Shown: positions 48,752 through 62,100, counted from the first letter of the stretch. The stretch is 64,000 bases of DNA from Angustibacter luteus (GCF_039541115.1 NZ_BAABFP010000002.1:186001-250000); one strand, 5' to 3'. Program-made: numbers and translations. Notes: generated by a model from the letters alone, not told the origin.

Positions 48752-49990
48752 ATGACCTGTCCCGCGTGCCGGTCCGACCTCGCCGCGAGCGCCCGCTCCT
48801 GCCCGACCTGCGGCTCCTTGATCGCCTTCGCCCCCGACCAGCCGCAAGCCCGGCTGGGCGCCCCGCTCCCCCCGTGGGAGCAGGCGGCGATGGAGGCGCG
48901 CCGCCCGTCCCTGACTCACCAGCAGCAGACCGCGCGGCCGGTCGCTCCACGACGAGCACCGTCTCCCGCCCTGGCCGGGCCCCCGGCCCCGGCAGGTCGC
49001 GCGACCCGCGGCGTCCGGCCGCCCAGGGCCGCCCTTCCTGAGGTCTCGCTGTCCGCGCTGACCCCGCTGCGGCTGCTGTGGAGCCACCTGCTCACGGTCC
49101 GTGGGCTGTCGGCCTGGTTCCTGGTCTTCGCCACCGCCCCGTTCGTGCTGCTGCAGGTGACCGCGGACGACCCGGACTTCTCGCACGCCGCATGGGGCTT
49201 CGCGATCTACTTCGCGATGATGTGGGGGCTGGCGATCCACCTGCTGGTGCGGCCCGAACCGGTCAGCCGCTGGCTCGTCGTCAAGGTCGTCGGCACCGTC
49301 GCGGTGCTGGGCACCGCACTGGCCGTCGCCCTCGAGCGCGCACTGTCCCCCGACCTGGACCACGTGCTCTGGGCGATCTTCGGCGTCGGCGTGCCCGAGG
49401 AGGTCGCGAAGGCGTTGCCCGTCGTGCTCTTCATGCTGCTCGCCAAGCCGTCGTGGACGACGCGGATGTACCTGTTCATGGGCGCCGTGTCTGGTCTGAC
49501 GTTCGGCGTCATCGAGGCCGTCGGGTACTCGTCGTTGTACCAGCTGGTCGGCGGAGGATCCGGCACCGCGACCACCCTGATCATCTGGCGGCTCCTGGCC
49601 GACGGGCTCTTCCACGGCTGCTGCGCCGCGGTGTCGGCCTACTTCATCGGGCTCGCCTGGTGGCGGCCGGACCAGCGCTGGCAGCTGGTGGGGGTCGGGG
49701 TCGCCATCGCCGCGGTGCTGCACGGCGTCTACGACCGCTGGTCCGGCGGATGGGTGGGCACGGCCACCGCCGTGCTGATCGTGCTGCTGTTCGTCGGGTA
49801 CGTCCGGGCCGGCGACGCGATCGTGCAGGACCTGGCCGTCGGCCCGGTAGCGGAGCTCCCGCACGGAGAACTGCCGCCCGCTGAGCTGCCGCCCGCTGAG
49901 CTGCCGCTCGCTGAGCTGCCGCTCGCTGACCTGCCGGCCGCTGAGCTGCCGGCCAGGGAGGGCTCCCCCGGAGCCCACCGCTCGTTCTAG
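48752..49990 (+). CDS. PrsW-type intramembrane metalloprotease with zinc ribbon and C-terminal pentapeptide repeats
   Basis: A 412-residue protein. It starts with a zinc ribbon ([19 protein letters not shown]), a Pro/Ala-rich linker, then about eight membrane helices. PrsW motifs are [14 protein letters not shown] (the E-E-x-x-K motif), [37 protein letters not shown] and HGVYDRW, which supply the expected Glu and His metal ligands. PrsW cleaves anti-sigma factors in Bacillus; a substrate here is not known. The tail contains six ELPPA-like pentapeptides. AAGGGAG lies nine bases before the ATG. Its stop shares the CTAG tetranucleotide with the convergent Ddn-like gene. Confidence 0.87.
   Translation: MTCPACRSDLAASARSCPTCGSLIAFAPDQPQARLGAPLPPWEQAAMEARRPSLTHQQQTARPVAPRRAPSPALAGPPAPAGRATRGVRPPRAALPEVSLSALTPLRLLWSHLLTVRGLSAWFLVFATAPFVLLQVTADDPDFSHAAWGFAIYFAMMWGLAIHLLVRPEPVSRWLVVKVVGTVAVLGTALAVALERALSPDLDHVLWAIFGVGVPEEVAKALPVVLFMLLAKPSWTTRMYLFMGAVSGLTFGVIEAVGYSSLYQLVGGGSGTATTLIIWRLLADGLFHGCCAAVSAYFIGLAWWRPDQRWQLVGVGVAIAAVLHGVYDRWSGGWVGTATAVLIVLLFVGYVRAGDAIVQDLAVGPVAELPHGELPPAELPPAELPLAELPLADLPAAELPAREGSPGAHRSF
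49868..49957 (+). repeat. Six-unit 15-bp tandem repeat at the end of the PrsW gene
   Basis: Six 15-base units encode [25 protein letters not shown] and ELPAR-type pentapeptides at the cytoplasmic or outer tail of the protease. In-frame gain or loss of units would change only the tail length. Confidence 0.8.
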
Positions 49991-50430
49991 CCGGCGGCCA
50001 CCGGCTCCAGCAGGAACACCGGGATCAGCCGGTCCGTCTTGGTCTGGTAGCTCGCGTAGTCCGGCCACACCGCGACCGAGCGCTCCCACCAGGTCGCCCG
50101 CTCCGCGCCGTCCAGCTCGCGGGCGACGTACTCCTGACGGTCTGCGCCGTCCTGCAGCTCGACGCGGCCATCGGCGGCGAGGTTGTAGTACCAGACGGGG
50201 TGCTCGGGCGCGCCGCCCTTGGACGCGACGACGGCGTAGCGGCCCTCGTGCTCGACGCGCATCAGTGGTGTCTTGCGCAGGTTCCCGGTCTTGGCGCCGC
50301 GACTGGTCAGCACGATGATCGGCACCCCGCGCATGGTGTTGGCCTCGGCGCCGTCGGTGCGCTCGAACTCCTCCACCTGGTCACGGGCGTGCTTGCTCGG
50401 GCTCGGTACGTACGTTCCCTGGAGTGCCAT
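49987..50430 (-). CDS. F420-dependent (Ddn-like) nitroreductase family protein
   Basis: A 147-residue member of the deazaflavin-dependent nitroreductase family (split-barrel fold). Characteristic text is [72 protein letters not shown] and [16 protein letters not shown]. Members use reduced coenzyme F420 to reduce quinones or nitro compounds, so this organism probably makes F420. The ATG at 50430 is favoured because the protein then starts like its relatives. It is divergent from glgX with 59 bases between starts. Confidence 0.9.
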   Translation of the reverse strand: MALQGTYVPSPSKHARDQVEEFERTDGAEANTMRGVPIIVLTSRGAKTGNLRKTPLMRVEHEGRYAVVASKGGAPEHPVWYYNLAADGRVELQDGADRQEYVARELDGAERATWWERSVAVWPDYASYQTKTDRLIPVFLLEPVAAG

Positions 50431-50489
50431 GTCCGAGCCAACACCGCCGCGCCGACGACGATTCCGCGCGGGTGCGACAGACTGCCCGG

Positions 50490-52631
50490 ATGAGTGAGCC
50501 ACCTCGGCAGTCCGAGACGCCCCCACCGCTCGGCGTCCGGCTGCGGCCCGATCACGCGGGCGGCGGCGCGGACGTCGCGGTGTACGCCGGCCGCGCGGAC
50601 GCCGTGGAGCTCTGCCTGTTCGACGGGTCCGGCCCGGGCGCGGCCGAGCGGCGCGTCGAGCTCACCGCGCGGGCGCACGGCGTGCACTTCGGCCACGTGC
50701 CCGACCTGACCGCGGGGACGGCGTACGGGCTGCGCGCGCACGGCCCCTGGGATCCCGCGCGTGGCCTGCGCTACAACGCGGACAAGCTGCTGCTCGACCC
50801 GTACGTGCGTGGCATCACCGGCGACGTCACCTGGCGTCCGGAGGTGTTCGGCCACGTGGTCGGTGACGACCTGGCCGGGGACCACGAGGTCCGCGACGCG
50901 CACGACTCGGCGGCGTTCGTACCGCGGGGGGTCGTGCTGTCCGACGGGTTCGACTGGGGTGACGACCGCCCGCCGGCCGTGCCGTGGTCGCAGACCGTGC
51001 TGTACGAGGCCCACGTGCGCGGCCTCACCCGGCTGCAGCCCGGCGTCCCGTACCACCTGCGCGGGACGTACGCCGGGCTCGCGCACCCGGCCACCATCGA
51101 GCACCTGACCCGCCTCGGCGTGACCACGGTCGAGCTGCTGCCGGTGCACGCCTTCACCCACGAACCCGCTCTCGCGCAACGACATGCGACGAACTACTGG
51201 GGCTACAACACCTTGGGCTTCTTCGCCCCGCACGCCGCGTACTCCAGCGCGAGCGACCCGGCCGGGGTGCTCGCCGAGTTCAAGGGCATGGTGCGGCTGC
51301 TGCACCAGGCCGGCCTCGAGGTCGTCCTCGACGTGGTCTACAACCACACCTGCGAGCAGGGGCGGGACGGCGCGACGCTGTCTCTGCGCGGCCTGGACAA
51401 CAGCGCGTACTACCGGCTCGACGACAACGGCCGCGACGTCGACGTCACCGGCTGCGGCAACTCGCTCGACTTCCGGCACCAGCGCGTCGTGCAGCTCACC
51501 TTGGACTCGTTGCGCTACTGGGTGCAGGAGTGCCACGTCGACGGGTTCCGCTTCGACCTGGCGACGACGCTGGCCCGGGGTAGGGACGACGGCTACGACC
51601 CCGACCACCCGTTCCTGGTCGCCATGCGCTCCGATCCCGTTCTGTCCCAGGTGAAGCTGATCGCCGAGCCTTGGGACGTCGGACCGCACGGCTGGCGGAC
51701 GGGACAGTTCCCACCGCCGATGGCGGAGTGGAACGACCGGTACCGGGACACCGTGCGCAGCTTCTGGCTGGCCGATGCGGCGCGCGCCGGACGCGGTGAG
51801 GCCGGGCACGGCGTCCGCGAGCTGGCGACCCGGCTGAGTGGATCGCAGGACCTGTTCGGGGTCGGCGACCGCGGGCCGCTGGCGTCGGTGAACTACGTGG
51901 CCGCGCACGACGGCTTCACCTTGGCCGACACCACCGCCTACGAGCACAAGCACAACCAGGACAACGGCGAGGGGAACCGGGACGGCCACGACGACAACCG
52001 GTCCTGGAACCACGGGGTCGAGGGGACGACCGCCGACGCCGACCTGCTGGCGCGCCGGCGGCGCTCGGTGCGGAACCTGCTCGGCACCCTGCTGCTGTCG
52101 ACCGGCGTGCCGATGCTCGCGGCGGGCGACGAGCTGGGGCGGACGCAGCGGGGCAACAACAACGCCTACAGCCGCGACGACCTGGTGAGCTGGCTCAACT
52201 GGGACCTGGCGGACTGGCAGCAGGACCTGCTCGCCACCACCACCCACCTGCTGCGGCTGCGGCGCGAGCACCCGGCCCTGCGCCAGCGGCAGTTCTTCGG
52301 CGGACGTCCGCGCCACGAGGACGGCACCCTGGACCTCGGCTGGTTCGCTGCCGACGGCTCGGTCATGGACGACTCGCACTGGCACGACCCGAGAACCCGT
52401 GTGCTGCAGGCATTCCTGCAAGGCCGGGCCACGGGCGACCGCTCGCTCCTGCTCGTGCTGAACGGCGCCCCGGCCGACCTCGAGGTCACGCTGCCCGGGG
52501 AGCCCTGGGCGACGTCCTACGACTTGCTGTGGGACAGCACCTGGGAGCGCCCGGGCGACCCGGAACGGGGCCTGTCCGGCGTCCAGCAGGTCGGCGGGCT
52601 GTCCACCCGCCTGTACGCCGCGACCCCGTAG
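50490..52631 (+). CDS. glgX: Glycogen debranching enzyme GlgX
   Basis: A 713-residue GH13 enzyme that cleaves alpha-1,6 branches of phosphorylase-limited glycogen. It has an N-terminal CBM48-like domain ([31 protein letters not shown]) and the GH13 conserved regions: [10 protein letters not shown], the nucleophile Asp356 in [11 protein letters not shown], acid/base Glu393 in LIAEPWDVG, and [29 protein letters not shown] is typical of GlgX. It opens the alpha-glucan cluster and is convergent with glgP, the phosphorylase that produces its substrate. A strong hairpin separates their ends. Confidence 0.95.
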   Translation: MSEPPRQSETPPPLGVRLRPDHAGGGADVAVYAGRADAVELCLFDGSGPGAAERRVELTARAHGVHFGHVPDLTAGTAYGLRAHGPWDPARGLRYNADKLLLDPYVRGITGDVTWRPEVFGHVVGDDLAGDHEVRDAHDSAAFVPRGVVLSDGFDWGDDRPPAVPWSQTVLYEAHVRGLTRLQPGVPYHLRGTYAGLAHPATIEHLTRLGVTTVELLPVHAFTHEPALAQRHATNYWGYNTLGFFAPHAAYSSASDPAGVLAEFKGMVRLLHQAGLEVVLDVVYNHTCEQGRDGATLSLRGLDNSAYYRLDDNGRDVDVTGCGNSLDFRHQRVVQLTLDSLRYWVQECHVDGFRFDLATTLARGRDDGYDPDHPFLVAMRSDPVLSQVKLIAEPWDVGPHGWRTGQFPPPMAEWNDRYRDTVRSFWLADAARAGRGEAGHGVRELATRLSGSQDLFGVGDRGPLASVNYVAAHDGFTLADTTAYEHKHNQDNGEGNRDGHDDNRSWNHGVEGTTADADLLARRRRSVRNLLGTLLLSTGVPMLAAGDELGRTQRGNNNAYSRDDLVSWLNWDLADWQQDLLATTTHLLRLRREHPALRQRQFFGGRPRHEDGTLDLGWFAADGSVMDDSHWHDPRTRVLQAFLQGRATGDRSLLLVLNGAPADLEVTLPGEPWATSYDLLWDSTWERPGDPERGLSGVQQVGGLSTRLYAATP

Positions 52632-52646
52632 CCCCGGCCACCCGTA

Positions 52647-52709
52647 CGCAGATGTCGCGCTATCCGGGGTAATGAGCCACGGACGGGCCCGGATAGCGGA
52701 ACATCTGCG
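52647..52709. terminator. Hairpin between convergent glgX and glgP (probable bidirectional terminator)
   Basis: Arms 52647-52668 and 52688-52709 are 22 nt each and complementary except at two positions. They lie in the 87-base gap between the convergent stop codons, where a two-way terminator is expected. There is no T-run. The outer arm reads CGCAGATGT and the inner arm GCTATCCGGG. Confidence 0.7.
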
Positions 52710-52718
52710 GTGCCGTGG

Positions 52719-55304
52719 TCAGGCGTTGACGACCAGGCCCAGCTCGGTGGGGCTGGCCAGCCCGGCGTGCGCGGGCAGCACCCGCACGGTGTAGCCGAAC
52801 GCCCCGGTGCGGGCGAGCTTGATGTCGCCCTCGAACCGGTGCCGGCCACCTTCGTAGGACTCCGCGTGGTGCAGCGTGACGACCTGGGTGTCGGTGAGCT
52901 CGTCCTGGTACGACACGCGCCCGTGCACGACCTGCACCTGGACGTCGCTGGCGTCGAGCCCGTCGAGCGAGACGAAGCCCTGCACCGACAGCACGTCGCC
53001 GACCTGCGGCGCGTCACTCACCCCGGACGACTCCACGTGGTCCACCCGTACGCCGGACCAGGACGCCCGGACCCGCTGCTTCCAGGCGGCCAGCTCGCGG
53101 GCTCCCGGGTGGCCGTCGCCGTCCAGGGCCCACCCGGCGCGGGCAGCCGGGGTGTAGAGCTGCTCGACGTAGTCGCGCACCATCCGGGTCGCCAGCACCT
53201 TCGGGCCGAGCGAGCGCAGGGTGTGGCTGACCATCTCGAGCCAGCGACCCGGCAGGCCGCTCTCCTCGTCGCGCGCGTAGAACCGCGGCGCGACCTGTCC
53301 CTCGATGAGGTCGTAGAGCGCCGCTGCCTCGAGGTCGTCGCGGTGCTCGGGGTCCTCCACTCCGTCGGCCGTCGGGATGGCCCAGCCGTTCTCGCCGTCG
53401 AACCACTCGTCCCACCAGCCGTCCAGGATCGAGAGGTTCAGCCCGCCGTTCAGCGCGGACTTCATGCCCGACGTCCCGCAGGCCTCGAACGGCCGCAGGG
53501 GGTTGTTGAGCCAGACGTCGCAGCCCGGGTAGAGGTACTGCGCCATCGCGATGTCGTAGTTGGGCAGGAAGACGATGCGGTTGCGGACGGCGGGGTCGTC
53601 GGCGAAGCGCACGATCTCCTGGATCAGCGACTTGCCCTTGTCGTCGGCGGGGTGCGACTTGCCGGCGATGACGAGCTGGATCGGCCGCTCCGGGTGCAGC
53701 AGCAGGGCGCGCAGCCGGTCGGGGTCACGCAGCATGAGGGTGAGCCGCTTGTACGTCGGGACGCGCCGCGCGAAACCGATGGTGAGCACGTCGGGATCCA
53801 GCACGTTCTCGATCCAGCCGAGCTCGGCGCCGCTGGCCCCGCGCCGCAGCCAGGAGGAGCGCAGCCGCCGCCGCGCCTCGAGGACGAGCTGCTCGCGCAT
53901 CTCGCGCCGTGCGCCCCACACCTCGGCGGCGGGCACCCGCGGGACGTCGTCCCAGACGTTGGCGTCCGCGACCAACCGGGTGCCGAGGTGCTTCTCGGCC
54001 AGGTCGAAGACCCGGTGGTCCACCCACGTCGGGGCGTGCACGCCGTTGGTGATCGAGGTGATCGGCACCTCGCGGTCGTCGAAGCCCGGCCAGAGGCCGT
54101 CGAACATCGTGCGGCTGACCTCGCCGTGCAGCTGCGAGACGCCGTTGGCCCGGCCACCGAGACGCAGGCCCATGACGGCCATGTTGAAGACCCCGGACTC
54201 CCCACCGGGGTAGTCCTCGGCGCCGAGCGCCAGGATCCGGTCCACCGGGACGCCGGGCAGCGCGCTGTCGCCACCGAAGTAGGTCTGGATCTGGTCGGTG
54301 CCAAAGCGGTCGATGCCCGCCGGGACGGGCGTGTGCGTGGTGAACACGGTGCCGGCCCGGACCGCCTCGAGGCCCTCGTCGAACGTCAGCTGCTCGGACT
54401 GCACGAGCTCGCGGATGCGCTCGAGGCCGAGGAAGCCGGCGTGACCCTCGTTGCAGTGGTAGACGTCGGGGTTCGGCGCTCCGGTCAGCCGCGACCACAG
54501 CCGCAGCGCCCGGACGCCACCGATGCCGAGCAGCATCTCCTGCTGGAGCCGGTGCTCGCCTGACCCGCCGTAGAGCCGGTCGGTGATGCCGCGGGCCGCC
54601 TCGTCGTTGGCCTGCACGTCGGAGTCCAGCAGCAGCAGCGGGACCCGGCCGACCTGCGCCTTCCAGACGTGCGCCACGAGCTGGCGGCCACCGGGGAGCG
54701 CGACACGGACCTGGCACGGCGTGCCGTCCGCCTCGCGCAGCAGGGCGAGCGGCAGGCCGTCCGGGTCGAGCACCGGGTAGGTCTCCTGCTGCCAGCCCTC
54801 ACGGCTGAGCGACTGCTTGAAGTAGCCGGTCTTGTAGAACAGGCCCACGCCCACGATCGGCACACCGAGGTCGGACGCGGCCTTGAGGTGGTCGCCGGCC
54901 AGGATCCCGAGGCCGCCGGAGTACTGCGGGAGCACCGCGGTGATGCCGAACTCCGCCGAGAAGTAGGCGATGGCCCGCGGCGCACCGGCCTCGCCGGCCT
55001 CGGCCGCGTGGGTGGTGTACCAGCCGGGCTCGTGCAGGTAGGCGTCCAGGTCGGCGGCCGCAGCATTGACCCGCGCGACGAACTCGGGGTCGGCGGCCAG
55101 CTCGGCGAGCCGGTCCGTGCCCAGGTCGCCGAGCAGGGCGACCGGGTCGTGCCGGACGGCCTTCCAGCGCTTGGGGTCCAGCCCGGCGAACAGGTCACGG
55201 GTCGGCTCGTGCCAGGACCATCGCAGGTTGCTCGCGAGGTCGCCCAGGGGGGCGATGGCCTCGGGCAGGACGGTGCGGACACTGAATCGGCGGATAGCTC
55301 TCAC
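52719..55304 (-). CDS. glgP: Alpha-glucan (glycogen/maltodextrin) phosphorylase
   Basis: An 861-residue GT35 enzyme releasing glucose-1-phosphate from alpha-1,4-glucan ends. The archaeal/actinobacterial short type, like M. tuberculosis Rv1328. Landmarks: IAYFSAEFGITAVLPQYSGGLGILAGDHLKAASDLGVP, VYHCNEGHAGFLGLER, TVFTTHTPVPAG, and the PLP-binding Lys in ACGTSGMKSALNGGLNLSILDGWWDE. A C-terminal extra domain (LSVQGFVSLDGLDASDVQVQVVHGRVS) is DUF3417-class. The start is the GTG at 55304, without a clear ribosome site. It is divergent from glgE. Confidence 0.95.
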   Translation of the reverse strand: MRAIRRFSVRTVLPEAIAPLGDLASNLRWSWHEPTRDLFAGLDPKRWKAVRHDPVALLGDLGTDRLAELAADPEFVARVNAAAADLDAYLHEPGWYTTHAAEAGEAGAPRAIAYFSAEFGITAVLPQYSGGLGILAGDHLKAASDLGVPIVGVGLFYKTGYFKQSLSREGWQQETYPVLDPDGLPLALLREADGTPCQVRVALPGGRQLVAHVWKAQVGRVPLLLLDSDVQANDEAARGITDRLYGGSGEHRLQQEMLLGIGGVRALRLWSRLTGAPNPDVYHCNEGHAGFLGLERIRELVQSEQLTFDEGLEAVRAGTVFTTHTPVPAGIDRFGTDQIQTYFGGDSALPGVPVDRILALGAEDYPGGESGVFNMAVMGLRLGGRANGVSQLHGEVSRTMFDGLWPGFDDREVPITSITNGVHAPTWVDHRVFDLAEKHLGTRLVADANVWDDVPRVPAAEVWGARREMREQLVLEARRRLRSSWLRRGASGAELGWIENVLDPDVLTIGFARRVPTYKRLTLMLRDPDRLRALLLHPERPIQLVIAGKSHPADDKGKSLIQEIVRFADDPAVRNRIVFLPNYDIAMAQYLYPGCDVWLNNPLRPFEACGTSGMKSALNGGLNLSILDGWWDEWFDGENGWAIPTADGVEDPEHRDDLEAAALYDLIEGQVAPRFYARDEESGLPGRWLEMVSHTLRSLGPKVLATRMVRDYVEQLYTPAARAGWALDGDGHPGARELAAWKQRVRASWSGVRVDHVESSGVSDAPQVGDVLSVQGFVSLDGLDASDVQVQVVHGRVSYQDELTDTQVVTLHHAESYEGGRHRFEGDIKLARTGAFGYTVRVLPAHAGLASPTELGLVVNA

Positions 55305-55355
55305 AGGCCAAGCCTAGACCCCCAGGGTGCGGATTCCGACCCCTCCAGTCCACTT

Positions 55356-55373
55356 CTTGCAATCCACTGCAAG
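55356..55373. promoter_or_regulatory. Candidate operator between glgP and glgE (CTTGCA-N6-TGCAAG)
   Basis: CTTGCA-ATCCAC-TGCAAG is a perfect 6-bp inverted repeat in the 148-base divergent region. TTGCA/TGCAA half-sites are typical of LacI-type maltose regulators such as MalR in Streptomyces. A regulator acting here could control both breakdown (glgP) and the GlgE synthesis operon. No regulator gene is in this part of the window. Confidence 0.5.
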
Positions 55374-55452
55374 GAGTTTCAGATGCTGGACAGCGCGGGA
55401 TGAAGATCGCCGAGAGTCGCGGCCACCTTCGTACCTCGGTAGCGTCGGCCCG

Positions 55453-57440
55453 GTGATCGGTCGAATCCCCGTCCTGTCCGTGTCCCCGGTGGTCGACGCC
55501 GGACGCTGGCCCGCCCGCGCAGTTGTCGGCGAAGCAGTTCCCATCCGCGCCACCGTGTTCCGCGAGGGCCACGACGCGGTGGCGGCCACCGCTGTGCTGG
55601 TCGACCCCAGTGGGGTCGAACGCGCCCGGCGTCCGATGGCGATGATCGAGCCCGGCCTCAGCATCTGGGGCACGGACGTCGTGCCGGACGTCGAGGGTGA
55701 CTGGACCTTCCGGGTCGAGGGCTGGTCCGACCCGTACGGCACGTGGGAGCACGACGCCGTGCTGAAGGTCGCCGCGGACGTCGACACCGAGCTGATGCTC
55801 GTCGAGGGCGCGCTGCTGCTCGAGCAGGCGGCGAAGGCCAAGGGACGCGGCCCGGTGCACACCAAGGCCCTCAAGGACGCCGTCACGGGGCTCCGTGACA
55901 CCAAGCGTCCCGCCCAGGCCCGCCTGGCGGCAGGCACCTCCGCCGCCGTGCACGCCGCGCTGGCGGCCGCCCCGATCCGCGAGATGGTGAGCGCGAGCGA
56001 CGACCTGGTGCTGCGCGTGCAACGGGAACGGGCCCTGGTCGGCGCCTGGTACGAGTTCTTCCCGCGCTCGGAGGGTGCGACGTACGACCCGGCCTCCGAG
56101 ACCTGGCGCACCGGAACCCTGCGCACCGCGGCCGAGCGGCTGCCCGCGATCGCCGCCATGGGCTTCGACGTGGCCTACGTGACGCCGGTCCACCCGATCG
56201 GTACCTCGAACCGCAAGGGCCGCAACAACTCCCTCGACCCGCTGCCCTCCGACCCGGGCTCGCCGTACGCCATCGGCTCCCCCGACGGTGGCCACGACGC
56301 GATCGAGCCGACGCTCGGCACGTTCGAGGACTGGGACTACTTCGTCGCGCAGGCGCGCGGGCTCGGGCTGGAGGTGGCGCTGGACCTCGCGCTGCAGTGC
56401 AGCCCCGACCACCCGTGGGTCACCGCTCACCCCGAGTGGTTCACCACCCGCGCCGACGGCACGATCGCCTACGCGGAGAACCCGCCCAAGAAGTACCAGG
56501 ACATCTACCCGCTGAACTTCGACAACGACCCCGAGGGCATCTACCGCGAGGTGCTGCGCGTGGTCCTGACGTGGGTCGAGCACGGCGTCACGTTGTTCCG
56601 CGTCGACAACCCGCACACCAAGCCTGTGCAGTTCTGGGAGTGGCTGATCGCCCAGGTCAACGCCGAGCACCCCGAGGTCATCTTCCTGGCCGAGGCGTTC
56701 ACCAAGCCGGCCATGATGCACACCCTCGGCAAGGTCGGCTTCCACCAGTCGTACACGTACTTCACCTGGCGCAACACCAAGGACGAGCTCACCGAGTACC
56801 TCACCGAGCTCAGCGCGGAGTCCGCGGACTACATGCGGCCCAGCTTCTGGCCGACCACGCACGACATCCTCACGCCGTACATGCAGTACGGCGGCCGACC
56901 CGCGTTCAAGCTGCGCGCCGCCCTGGCCGCCACCATGGTTCCGACGTACGGGATCTACGCCGGGTACGAGCTCGTCGAGAACGTGGCGCGGCCGGGCGTC
57001 GAGGAGCAGATCGACAACGAGAAGTACGAGTTCAAGCACCGCGACTGGGCCGCAGCGGAGAAGGACCCGAACAGCCTCGTCGCGTGGCTGACCCGACTGA
57101 ACGAGATCCGGCGCGCCCACCCTGCGCTGCAACGCCTGCGCAACATCGACTTCCACCAGACCGGCGACGACAACGTGATCTGCTACAGCCGCAGGCTCAC
57201 CGCCGACCAGTCACCTACCGGACGCGAGGACCTGATCATCGTCATCGCCAACCTCGACCCGCACGGCATCCGCGAGACGAACGTGCACCTGGACATGCCG
57301 CTGCTCGGGATGGGCTGGCACGACGGCTTCGCGGCTCACGACCTGGTCACCGAGCAGACCTGGCACTGGGGAGAGAACGTGTACGTGCGGCTCGACCCGC
57401 ATGACGAATCCGTCCACATCGTGCACGTGAGGGGGCTGTA

Positions 57441-57441
<1 letters not shown>
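55453..57441 (+). CDS. glgE: Alpha-1,4-glucan:maltose-1-phosphate maltosyltransferase
   Basis: A 662-residue GH13 subfamily 3 enzyme that adds maltose units from maltose-1-phosphate to an alpha-glucan. The N-terminal domain ([29 protein letters not shown]) is diagnostic. Catalytic residues are Asp385 ([11 protein letters not shown]) and Glu414 ([10 protein letters not shown]); their spacing of 29 equals that of the characterised Streptomyces enzyme. Other landmarks are [11 protein letters not shown] and [15 protein letters not shown]. The start is the GTG at 55453. The next gene, treS, starts on the last base of its stop. Confidence 0.96.
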
Positions 57442-59160
<1,719 letters not shown>

Positions 59161-59168
<8 letters not shown>

Positions 59169-62100
59169 CCCGACTCCCCCGAACCCGGCTCCCCCGAACC
59201 CGGCGACCCCGAACCCGGCGACCATGACGCCGTCGTTCGCCACGCTGCTGCCCGACTGGGTGGCCCGGCAGCGCTGGTACGCGAACAAGGGACGTACGCC
59301 GCGGCTCAACCGGATCGGCGGACTGCGCTGGCAGGACCCGGGCGGCGAGGTGGGCATCGAGACCTGGCTGGTCGCCGACACCTCCGGAGACGAGACGGGG
59401 CCGAGCGGGTCGACGGTCTACCAGGTCCCGCTCACCTACCGCGCCGAGCCGCTGCCGGGTCTCGAGCACGCCCTGGTGGCAGTCGCCGAGCACAGCACGC
59501 TCGGCCCCCGCTACATCTACGACGCCCCGCACGACCCGGTCTTCGTGGGCGCCGTCCTCGACCTGGTCCTGTCGGAGGGTTCGGTCGACTCCGATGGTCC
59601 CCAGGGCACCGGCCGGGCGACCGGGCACCGCCAGCAGGACCTCGACGCGTCGCAGGTGGGGCACCTGGTGGACAGCCGTGTGCTGGCCGGGGAGCAGTCC
59701 AACACCTCGGTGGTCCTGCAGCTGGCCCACGCGGACGGCACGCTCGCCCCACCGTTGCTGCTGAAGATGTTCCGGGTGCTGCACGCGGGCGCGAACCCCG
59801 ACGTGGTCATCCAGTCGGCGCTGGCCGACGCCGGATCGACCCTGGTGCCGCGACCACTCGGTCGACTGTCCGGCCGCTGGCCCTCCCCCACCGGACTGCT
59901 GGAGGGGCACCTCGCGCTGGTGCAGGAGTTCGTGCCAGGTGCCCGCGACGCCTGGCAGGAGGCCGTCGACGCCGTCGCCGACGGCGTCGACTTCACCGTC
60001 GCCGCCCGCGAGCTGGGCGCGACCGTCGCTCGGGTGCACGCCACCCTGGCAGCGACGATGCCGACCACTCCCCTGGACGACGAGGCGGCCGCCGCCCTGG
60101 CCGACGCGCTGCTCGCCCGGCTGGCCTGGGCCGTCCGGCAGGCACCAGCACTGGCCGGCCGCGAGAGCGCCGCCCGCCGCGTCCTGGAAGCGGCCGGCCA
60201 TCCCCAGCACCATCCGGTGCTGCACCGGATCCACGGCGACCTGCACCTGGGCCAGGTGCTGGACGGCGGGGACCGCGGCTGGCTGGTCGTCGACTTCGAG
60301 GGCGAGCCGCTGCGACCGCTCGCCGAGCGCACCCGCCCCGATCTGGCGCTGCGCGACGTGGCCGGGATGCTGCGGTCGTTCGACTACGCGGCCGGACACC
60401 TGGTGGTCGGCGGTGCCGCCGACGAGACCGCCGAACGGGCCGGTCGCTGGGCGGCGGACTGCCGGGCCGCGTTCTGCACCGGCTACGCCGACGTGAGCGG
60501 CCACGACCCCCGCGAGTCCAGCGACCTGCTGCGTGCCCTCGAGCTCGACAAGGCGCTGTACGAAGTGGTCTACGAAGCCGGTAACCGACCGGCCTGGCTG
60601 CCGATCCCGCTGGCCGCCGTGGACCGGCTGCTCGCCGACGACCCCCCCGCTGAGGAGCACCCTGTGACCGACACCACCGAGTCCGACGGGTCGCCCCGAC
60701 CGGTCCCGCACAGCGAGCTCGTCGAGCTGGTGCACGGCTCGCACGGCAACCCGCACGGGATCCTCGGCCTGCACCCGTACGGCGGCGGCCTGACGCTGCG
60801 CGCGCTGCGCCCGCACGCCCGCGAGGTGGTCGCGGTGCTCGCGGACGGCTCGCGCTGGCCACTGACCCACGAGTACGACGGGGTCTTCGTCGGGGTGCTG
60901 CCGGGCGAGGACGTCACCGACTACCGTCTCGACGTCAGCTACGACGGCGCGGACGGCAGCCTGACCACCTTCCCCACCGACGACCCCTACCGGTTCCTGC
61001 CCACCCTCGGCGAGGTCGACCTGCACCTGATCGGTGAGGGTCGCCACGAGCAGCTCTGGACCGTGCTCGGCGCGCACGTGCGCCGCTACCCCGGTCAGAT
61101 GGGCGAGGTCAGCGGCACGTCGTTCGCCGTGTGGGCCCCGCACGCCCGCGGCATCCGGCTGGTCGGCGACCTCAACCACTGGGACGGCGCGGGCTACCCG
61201 ATGCGCTCACTCGGCTCGACCGGCGTGTGGGAGCTCTTCGTGCCCGGCGTCGGTGCCGGCACCCGCTACAAGTTCGAGATCACCGGCTCGGACGGCGTCC
61301 AACGGCTCAAGGCCGATCCGATGGCGCGGGCCACCGAGGCGCCGCCGTCCACCGCCTCGGTCGTGACCGAGAGCGAGTACGCGTGGGGCGACGCGGCGTG
61401 GATGACGCGACGGGCGCAGACCGACCCGCACAGCGGTCCGATGAGCACGTACGAGGTGCATCTGGGCTCGTGGCGGCAGGGTCTGAGCTACCGCGACCTC
61501 GCCCAGCAGCTGACCGACTACGTGGTCGAGACCGGGTTCACCCACGTCGAGCTCATGCCCGTCATGGAGCACCCCTACGGGCCGTCCTGGGGCTACCAGG
61601 TCACGGGCTACTACGCGACGACCGCGCGGTTCGGCAGCCCGGACGACTTCCGCTTCCTGGTCGACACCCTGCACCAGGCCGGGATCGGCGTGATCCTGGA
61701 CTGGGTGCCCGCGCACTTCCCCAAGGACGCCTTCGCGCTGGCCCGGTTCGACGGCGAGCCGCTCTACGAGCACCCGGACCCGCGGCGCGGTGACCAGCCC
61801 GACTGGGGCACCCACATCTTCGACTTCGGCCGCCCCCAGGTGCGCAACTTCCTGGTCGCGAACGCGGTCTACTGGTGCGAGGAGTTCCACGTCGACGGGC
61901 TGCGGGTCGACGCCGTGGCCTCGATGCTCTACCTGGACTACTCGCGCAAGGACGGCGAGTGGCTGCCGAACGAGTACGGCGGCCGGGAGAACCTGCAGGC
62001 CGTCCAGCTGCTGCAGGAGACCAACGCGACGCTGTACAAGCGGGCGCCGGGGATCGTGACGATCGCCGAGGAGTCCACCGCCTGGCCGGGCGTGACCCGG

